Shown here: positions 59,359-64,000 of the stretch, in pieces
Layout: each line of letters starts with the position of its first letter
How positions within the stretch are numbered: position 1 is the stretch's first letter
Origin: Enterobacter vonholyi
GTDB taxonomy: Bacteria > Pseudomonadota > Gammaproteobacteria > Enterobacterales > Enterobacteriaceae
Assembly (NCBI RefSeq): GCF_008364555.1
Contig: NZ_VTUC01000013.1
Coordinates: 1-64,000, forward strand
DNA length: 64,000 nucleotides
Reading direction: 5' to 3'
Translations under genes and position numbers: made by a program
The notes under the pieces: generated by a model
What the model saw: only the letters and a program-made list of their open reading frames with translations
The model's database searches: none
What the model was told of the DNA's origin: nothing

Positions 59359-59370
59359 GAAAGTCCTTCA
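59358..59370. promoter_or_regulatory. MetR binding site
   Basis: TGAA-AGTCC-TTCA is a perfect match to the MetR consensus TGAA-N5-TTCA. It overlaps the metR start codon and lies about 104-116 bp upstream of the metE ATG. Confidence 0.8.
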
Positions 59371-59421
59371 CTTCGCCATGAACATTTTGCGCTTGAGGAA
59401 TATACAGTACCTGCCAATTAT

Positions 59422-59445
59422 AGAAGTGTAAACATCTGGACGTCT
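59422..59445. promoter_or_regulatory. MetJ operator (met boxes) before metE
   Basis: Three adjacent 8-mers, AGAAGTGT, AAACATCT and GGACGTCT, resemble the met box AGACGTCT; the third matches 7 of 8. MetJ with S-adenosylmethionine should bind here and repress metE. Confidence 0.75.
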
Positions 59446-59473
59446 AAATAACGAATTTCACAAGGGGTACACC

Positions 59474-61735
59474 ATGACAATCCGCAATCACACTCTCGGT
59501 TTCCCTCGCGTTGGCCTGCGTCGCGAGCTGAAAAAAGCGCAAGAAAGCTACTGGGCAGGGAACGCCACGCGTGAAGAGCTGCTGGCAGTGGGACGCGAGC
59601 TGCGCGCCCGCCACTGGGATCAGCAGAAGCAGGCGGGCATTGACCTGCTGCCGGTGGGCGATTTCGCCTGGTACGACCATGTTCTGACGACCAGCCTGCT
59701 GCTTGGCAACGTGCCGGCTCGTCATCAGAACAAAGATGGATCGGTAGATATCGATACCCTGTTCCGCATCGGCCGTGGCCGTGCGCCAACAGGTGAGCCA
59801 GCTGCAGCGGCGGAAATGACTAAGTGGTTTAACACTAACTATCACTATATGGTGCCGGAGTTCGTAAAAGGTCAGCAGTTTAAACTGACCTGGACGCAGC
59901 TTCTGGATGAAGTGGACGAAGCGCTGGCGCTGGGCCACCAGGTTAAACCCGTGCTGCTGGGGCCAGTGACCTATCTGTGGCTGGGGAAAGTCAAAGGCGA
60001 GCAGTTCGATCGTCTGAGCCTGCTGAAGGACATTCTGCCGGTCTACAAACAGGTGCTGATTGAGCTGGGCAAACGCGGCATTCAGTGGGTGCAAATCGAC
60101 GAACCGGCGCTGGTGCTCGAGTTGCCTCAGGAATGGCTCGATGCCTTCAAACCGGCGTATGACGCGCTCACCGGGGAGGTGAAGCTGCTACTGACAACCT
60201 ATTTCGAAGGCGTGACGCCGAACCTGAACACGATTACCGCGCTGCCGGTGCAGGGCCTGCACGTAGACCTTGTACACGGTAAAGATGATGTGACGGAGCT
60301 GCACAAGCGCCTGCCCGCAGACTGGCTGCTCTCCGCCGGTCTGGTGAATGGCCGTAACGTCTGGCGCGCCGATCTGACCGAGAAATACGCACAAATCAAA
60401 GACATCGTCGGTAAACGTGAGCTGTGGGTGGCCTCGTCCTGCTCGCTGCTGCACAGCCCGATCGACCTGAGCGTGGAAACCCGTCTCGACCCTGAAGTAA
60501 AGAGCTGGTTTGCCTTCGCGCTGCAAAAATGTGAAGAGCTGGCCCTGCTGCGCGACGCGCTGAACAGCGGCGACACGGCGGCAATTACCGAATGGAGCGC
60601 CCCGATCCGGGCGCGCCGCCACTCCGCGCGCGTGCATAACCCGGCGGTGGAAAAACGTCTGGCGGCCATCACCGCCCAGGACAGCCAGCGCCAGAGCCCG
60701 TATGAGGTGCGCGCCGAAGCCCAGCGCGCCCGCTTCAATCTGCCTGCGTGGCCGACCACGACGATTGGTTCCTTCCCGCAGACCACCGAGATCCGCGGCC
60801 TGCGTCTGGACTTTAAAAAGGGCAATCTGGATGCGAATCACTACCGCACCGGGATCGCGGAACACATCAAGCAGGCGATTATCGAGCAGGAACGCCTTGG
60901 GCTGGACGTGCTGGTGCACGGTGAAGCAGAGCGTAATGACATGGTGGAATACTTTGGCGAGCACCTGGACGGCTTCGTCTTTACCCAGAACGGCTGGGTG
61001 CAGAGCTATGGCTCCCGATGCGTGAAGCCGCCGGTGGTCATCGGTGACGTCAGCCGTCCGGAAGCGATCACGGTTGAGTGGGCGAAGTACGCCCAGTCCC
61101 TGACCGACAAGCCGGTGAAAGGCATGCTCACCGGTCCTGTGACCATTCTTTGCTGGTCCTTCCCGCGTGAAGACGTGACCCGTGAAACCATCGCCAAACA
61201 GATCGCCCTGGCGCTGCGTGATGAGGTGGCGGATCTGGAAGCCGCAGGCATTGGCATTATTCAGATTGACGAACCGGCCCTGCGCGAAGGTCTGCCGCTG
61301 CGTCGCAGCGACTGGGACGCCTACCTGCAGTGGGGCGTGGAGGCGTTCCGCATCAACGCCGCGGTGGCGAAGGACGACACTCAGATCCACACCCACATGT
61401 GTTACTGCGAATTTAACGACATCATGGATTCGATTGCCGCGCTGGACGCCGACGTGATCACTATTGAGACCTCGCGTTCAGATATGGAGCTGCTGGAGTC
61501 GTTTGAAGAATTCGACTACCCGAACGAAATCGGGCCGGGCGTGTACGACATCCACTCCCCGAACGTGCCGAGCGTGGAGTGGATTGAAGCCCTGCTGAAA
61601 AAAGCGGCCCAGCGTATTCCGGCAGAGCGTCTTTGGGTAAACCCTGACTGCGGACTGAAAACCCGCGGCTGGCCTGAAACCCGCGCAGCGCTGGCGAACA
61701 TGGTGAAGGCAGCGCAGAATTTGCGTCAGGCGTAG
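59474..61735 (+). CDS. metE: cobalamin-independent methionine synthase
   Basis: This 753-aa enzyme transfers the methyl group of 5-methyltetrahydropteroyl-triglutamate to homocysteine. It has two TIM-barrel halves. Zinc ligands lie in the C-terminal half: THMCYC (about His641 and Cys643) and [10 protein letters not shown] (about Cys726). The length is identical to E. coli MetE. Regulation by MetR and MetJ is indicated by upstream sites. AAGGGG precedes the ATG. Confidence 0.97.
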   Translation: MTIRNHTLGFPRVGLRRELKKAQESYWAGNATREELLAVGRELRARHWDQQKQAGIDLLPVGDFAWYDHVLTTSLLLGNVPARHQNKDGSVDIDTLFRIGRGRAPTGEPAAAAEMTKWFNTNYHYMVPEFVKGQQFKLTWTQLLDEVDEALALGHQVKPVLLGPVTYLWLGKVKGEQFDRLSLLKDILPVYKQVLIELGKRGIQWVQIDEPALVLELPQEWLDAFKPAYDALTGEVKLLLTTYFEGVTPNLNTITALPVQGLHVDLVHGKDDVTELHKRLPADWLLSAGLVNGRNVWRADLTEKYAQIKDIVGKRELWVASSCSLLHSPIDLSVETRLDPEVKSWFAFALQKCEELALLRDALNSGDTAAITEWSAPIRARRHSARVHNPAVEKRLAAITAQDSQRQSPYEVRAEAQRARFNLPAWPTTTIGSFPQTTEIRGLRLDFKKGNLDANHYRTGIAEHIKQAIIEQERLGLDVLVHGEAERNDMVEYFGEHLDGFVFTQNGWVQSYGSRCVKPPVVIGDVSRPEAITVEWAKYAQSLTDKPVKGMLTGPVTILCWSFPREDVTRETIAKQIALALRDEVADLEAAGIGIIQIDEPALREGLPLRRSDWDAYLQWGVEAFRINAAVAKDDTQIHTHMCYCEFNDIMDSIAALDADVITIETSRSDMELLESFEEFDYPNEIGPGVYDIHSPNVPSVEWIEALLKKAAQRIPAERLWVNPDCGLKTRGWPETRAALANMVKAAQNLRQA

Positions 61736-61746
61736 GGGTATTGGAT

Positions 61747-61775
61747 GGCCCGGTAAGGCGTAACCGCCTCCGGGC
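61747..61775. repeat. REP-type palindrome after metE
   Basis: GGCCCGGTAAGGCGTAACCG through CTCCGGGC lies 12 bases after the metE stop, between convergent metE and ysgA. Confidence 0.8.
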
Positions 61776-61784
61776 TTATTGTTA

Positions 61785-62591
61785 TTACGCTTTCTTACCG
61801 CCGTACTGGCTAAACCACGCCAGCATTCTCTGCCAGCCATCTTTGGCTGATTCCGCGTGATAGCTCGGACGATAATCGGCGTTAAACGCATGCCCGGCAT
61901 CCGGGTACACCACAATCTCCGCCTTCGCATTGGCCGCACGCAGCGCATGGCGCATGGTTTCTACCGAATCCAGCGAAATACCGGTGTCCTGACCGCCATA
62001 AAGCCCTAACACGGGGGCATTTAACTCGGTGGCGATATCGACGGGATGTTTAGGCGAATTCAGCGTTTTTTCACCCACCAGTTTGCCGTACCAGGCGACA
62101 GCAGCTTTGAGCTGCGGGTTATGCGCGGCATACAGCCAGCTAATGCGACCGCCCCAGCAGAAACCGGTGACCAGCAGACGATGCGGATCGCCGCCGTTGC
62201 GCGCCGCCCAGCTGGCGACATGATCGAGATCGGCCAGCACCTGCGCGTCCGGGACTTTGCTGACCAGGTTGCTGAGCAATGTTGGAATATCACTGTAGTC
62301 GTTCGGATTGCCCTGACGGAAGTAGAGCTCTGGCGCAACGGCCAGATACCCTTCCAGCGCCAGCCGGCGGCAGAGGTCGCGAATGTGTTCGTGAACACCA
62401 AATATTTCCTGAATCACAATCACGATGGGTAGCGGACCCTCTGCCGATTTTGGTCGGGCGTGATAAGCAGGCATATTCTCCCCCTGCGAGGGAATAGAGG
62501 TCTCGCCCGCAGTAATTGCCGCTTCTGGAGTCGACACGATGGTTGAAGCATGTGGGGCCGCAGCAGGTGCAAAACCGGTTTTTTCAGTCAT
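61785..62591 (-). CDS. ysgA: YsgA, dienelactone hydrolase family protein
   Basis: This 268-aa alpha/beta hydrolase has a Cys nucleophile in TGFCWGG (near residue 143), with the catalytic His in DAGHAFN near the C-terminus. E. coli has a similar 271-aa protein. The first 20-40 residues are Ala/Pro/Thr-rich and could be a disordered tail. Its physiological substrate is not known. It is convergent with metE and divergent from udp. Confidence 0.88.
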   Translation of the reverse strand: MTEKTGFAPAAAPHASTIVSTPEAAITAGETSIPSQGENMPAYHARPKSAEGPLPIVIVIQEIFGVHEHIRDLCRRLALEGYLAVAPELYFRQGNPNDYSDIPTLLSNLVSKVPDAQVLADLDHVASWAARNGGDPHRLLVTGFCWGGRISWLYAAHNPQLKAAVAWYGKLVGEKTLNSPKHPVDIATELNAPVLGLYGGQDTGISLDSVETMRHALRAANAKAEIVVYPDAGHAFNADYRPSYHAESAKDGWQRMLAWFSQYGGKKA

Positions 62592-62706
62592 GGCATTCTC
62601 CGTACCAATGAGTTAGCGCAAAGGTAAATATAGACACCAGGTTAACAACTCACAGTGCCTTAAACGGTCTATCTTTTGTGCAGCACTTGGCGATATAACT
62701 TGTTAA

Positions 62707-62774
62707 TGTGATGTAAATCACTTTTTTATGGAAATTCAATGTAACCATTTTCATTCATGGTGAGGTTCGTCACG
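62707..62774. promoter_or_regulatory. udp control region: two CRP sites and a CytR-like site
   Basis: CRP site 1 is TGTGA-TGTAAA-TCACT (62707-62722) and CRP site 2 is GGTGA-GGTTCG-TCACG (62759-62774). Between them AATGTAAC (62738-62745) matches the reverse complement of the CytR recognition octamer GTTGCATT with one mismatch. This is the standard CRP-CytR-CRP architecture of E. coli nucleoside genes. Confidence 0.75.
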
Positions 62775-62846
62775 AAAATATGCTTACTGCTTCTGTAAAG
62801 TACCGTTTTACTTCTTCTGACTAACCGACCCACAGAGGAGTCACCT

Positions 62847-63608
62847 ATGTCTAAGTCTGATGTTTTTCATCTCGGCCTCACTAAAAACGATTTACAAGGG
62901 GCTACGCTCGCCATCGTCCCTGGCGATCCGGAGCGTGTGGAAAAGATCGCCGCGCTGATGGATAAGCCGGTCAAGCTGGCTGCCCATCGTGAGTTCACCA
63001 CCTGGCGCGCAGAGCTGGATGGCAAAGCGGTGATCGTGTGCTCTACCGGTATCGGTGGTCCGTCTACGTCTATTGCTGTTGAAGAGCTGGCGCAGCTGGG
63101 CATCCGCACTTTCCTGCGTATCGGTACGACCGGCGCTATTCAGCCGCATATCAACGTCGGCGACGTTCTGGTCACGACCGCGTCCGTCCGTCTGGACGGC
63201 GCAAGCCTGCATTTTGCACCAATGGAATTCCCGGCAGTGGCTGATTTCGAATGTACCACCGCGCTGGTTGAAGCTGCGAAATCCGTAGGCGCAACCACTC
63301 ACGTGGGCGTAACCGCGTCTTCCGACACCTTCTACCCGGGCCAGGAGCGTTACGATACCTTCTCAGGCCGCGTGGTTAGCCGTTTCAAAGGCTCAATGGA
63401 AGAGTGGCAGTCCATGGGTGTGATGAACTACGAAATGGAATCCGCAACGCTGCTGACCATGTGCGCAAGCCAGGGTCTGCGTGCCGGTATGGTGGCGGGC
63501 GTTATCGTCAACCGTACCCAGCAGGAGATCCCGAACGCCGAAACCATGAAGCAGACCGAAAGTCATGCAGTGAAAATCGTGGTGGAAGCAGCTCGTCGCC
63601 TGATCTAG
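62847..63608 (+). CDS. udp: uridine phosphorylase
   Basis: This 253-aa enzyme, a homohexamer, cleaves uridine to uracil and ribose-1-phosphate. It has the NP-I family fold. The phosphate-binding region is [10 protein letters not shown] (near residue 26), and the active-site MEMES-like segment is [13 protein letters not shown] (near residue 194). The length equals E. coli Udp. Strong GAGGAG precedes the ATG. It is likely induced through CRP and relieved from CytR repression by cytidine. Confidence 0.97.
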   Translation: MSKSDVFHLGLTKNDLQGATLAIVPGDPERVEKIAALMDKPVKLAAHREFTTWRAELDGKAVIVCSTGIGGPSTSIAVEELAQLGIRTFLRIGTTGAIQPHINVGDVLVTTASVRLDGASLHFAPMEFPAVADFECTTALVEAAKSVGATTHVGVTASSDTFYPGQERYDTFSGRVVSRFKGSMEEWQSMGVMNYEMESATLLTMCASQGLRAGMVAGVIVNRTQQEIPNAETMKQTESHAVKIVVEAARRLI

Positions 63609-63625
63609 TCCTCTCTTCTTAAATC

Positions 63626-63655
63626 AAAGGCCGACACGTTCGGCCTTTATTTTTT
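63626..63655 (+). terminator. udp terminator
   Basis: AAAGGCCGA-ACACGT-TCGGCCTTT-like stem followed by TATTTTTT, 18 nt after the udp stop. Confidence 0.9.
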
Positions 63656-63747
63656 GCGTAGCGCCTCGCAGGAAAACCCTTTCAAACTGGACGTTTATAC
63701 AGCACAATTCTATTTTGTGCGGGTAATACGTTGATGCAGGGGGCATT

Positions 63748-64000
63748 GTGGATATCTCAATCCTGATTTACGCGGTGATTGCGTTGGTGAGCTTAGGGAT
63801 TGGCTGGCTGATTTCCAGCTACCAGCATGCGCAGCAGAAGGCTGACCAGCTGGCTGAGCGAGAAGAGATGGTCGCTGATTTAAGCGCTATAAAACAGCAG
63901 CTTGCGCTGAGCGAACACTGGCGCGATGAGTGTGAGTTGCTCAACAACGAGCTGCGCAACCTGCGTGATATCAACACGTCTCTGGAGGCCGATCTCCGCG
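63748..64000 (+). CDS. rmuC: RmuC, DNA recombination protein, 5' part only
   Basis: The window ends after 84 codons. The frame starts at GTG 63748 (VDISILIYAVIALVSLGIG) with one N-terminal membrane segment, then a Gln/Glu/Arg-rich coiled coil including ADQLAEREEMVADLSAIKQQ. It is highly similar to the start of E. coli RmuC, which limits DNA inversion at short repeats and has a nuclease-like domain further on. A frame truncation by the window edge, not a mutation. Confidence 0.92.
   Translation, partial: MDISILIYAVIALVSLGIGWLISSYQHAQQKADQLAEREEMVADLSAIKQQLALSEHWRDECELLNNELRNLRDINTSLEADLR

Noticed and set aside
60188-61396. 402-codon open frame antisense to metE
   Set aside because: Same explanation as the ilvD antisense frame: it is a compositional shadow of metE with no motif or start signal.

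Overview
The window is a stretch of ordinary enterobacterial core chromosome. Nearly every gene matches the Escherichia coli/Salmonella order from the distal end of an rRNA operon (the 3' part of tRNA-Asp, then tRNA-Trp) through hdfR, the ilv cluster, rep, rho, the wec (enterobacterial common antigen) cluster, hemCDXY, cyaA, uvrD, corA, recQ, metE and udp, into the start of rmuC. The proteins are close to their E. coli counterparts in length and sequence, but the E. coli neighbours aslA/aslB, yigF/yigG and rffG/rffH are absent. The style of the repeats also differs from E. coli. Together this suggests an Enterobacter-like member of the Enterobacteriaceae (Enterobacter, Lelliottia, Leclercia or similar). 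Genus assignment is an inference and no database was searched.

Layout. 1-3126: tRNAs, hdfR, maoP, comM. 3127-12533: branched-chain amino acid biosynthesis, with the ilvL leader and attenuator, ilvX, an intact ilvG, then ilvM-E-D-A, followed by the regulator ilvY divergent from ilvC. 12541-20311: two tandem ppiC parvulins, rep, gppA-rhlB, trxA and rho. 20509-31357: the wec cluster, which lacks rffG and rffH. 31555-33523: yifK and four tRNAs (Arg, His, Leu, Pro). 33600-35211: the small RNA GlmZ with its control region, then an MFS transporter where E. coli has aslBA. 35383-42373: hemCDXY on the minus strand, divergent from cyaA. 42465-48541: cyaY, lptM-dapF-yigA-xerC-yigB, uvrD. 48542-63608: corA with a long leader, rarD, yigI, pldA, recQ, rhtC/rhtB, pldB-yigL, bioP (yigM), metR/metE, ysgA, udp. 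63748-end: start of rmuC.

How the parts work together. The ilv genes make isoleucine and valine, with attenuation at ilvL and inducer control by IlvY. The wec genes assemble the ECA trisaccharide, flip it and polymerise it. The dTDP-glucose steps must come from elsewhere in the genome, most likely rmlA/rmlB. hemCD make uroporphyrinogen III. metR and metE form a divergent pair with MetR and MetJ sites.

No mobile element, prophage, CRISPR array or defence system is visible. I saw no clearly new biological system. The points most worth a second look are the missing rffGH, the duplicated ppiC, a sigma-54/GlrR-type control region at glmZ, the transporter beside glmZ, the corA leader, a diverged rhoL, and a 34-nt palindromic repeat family.
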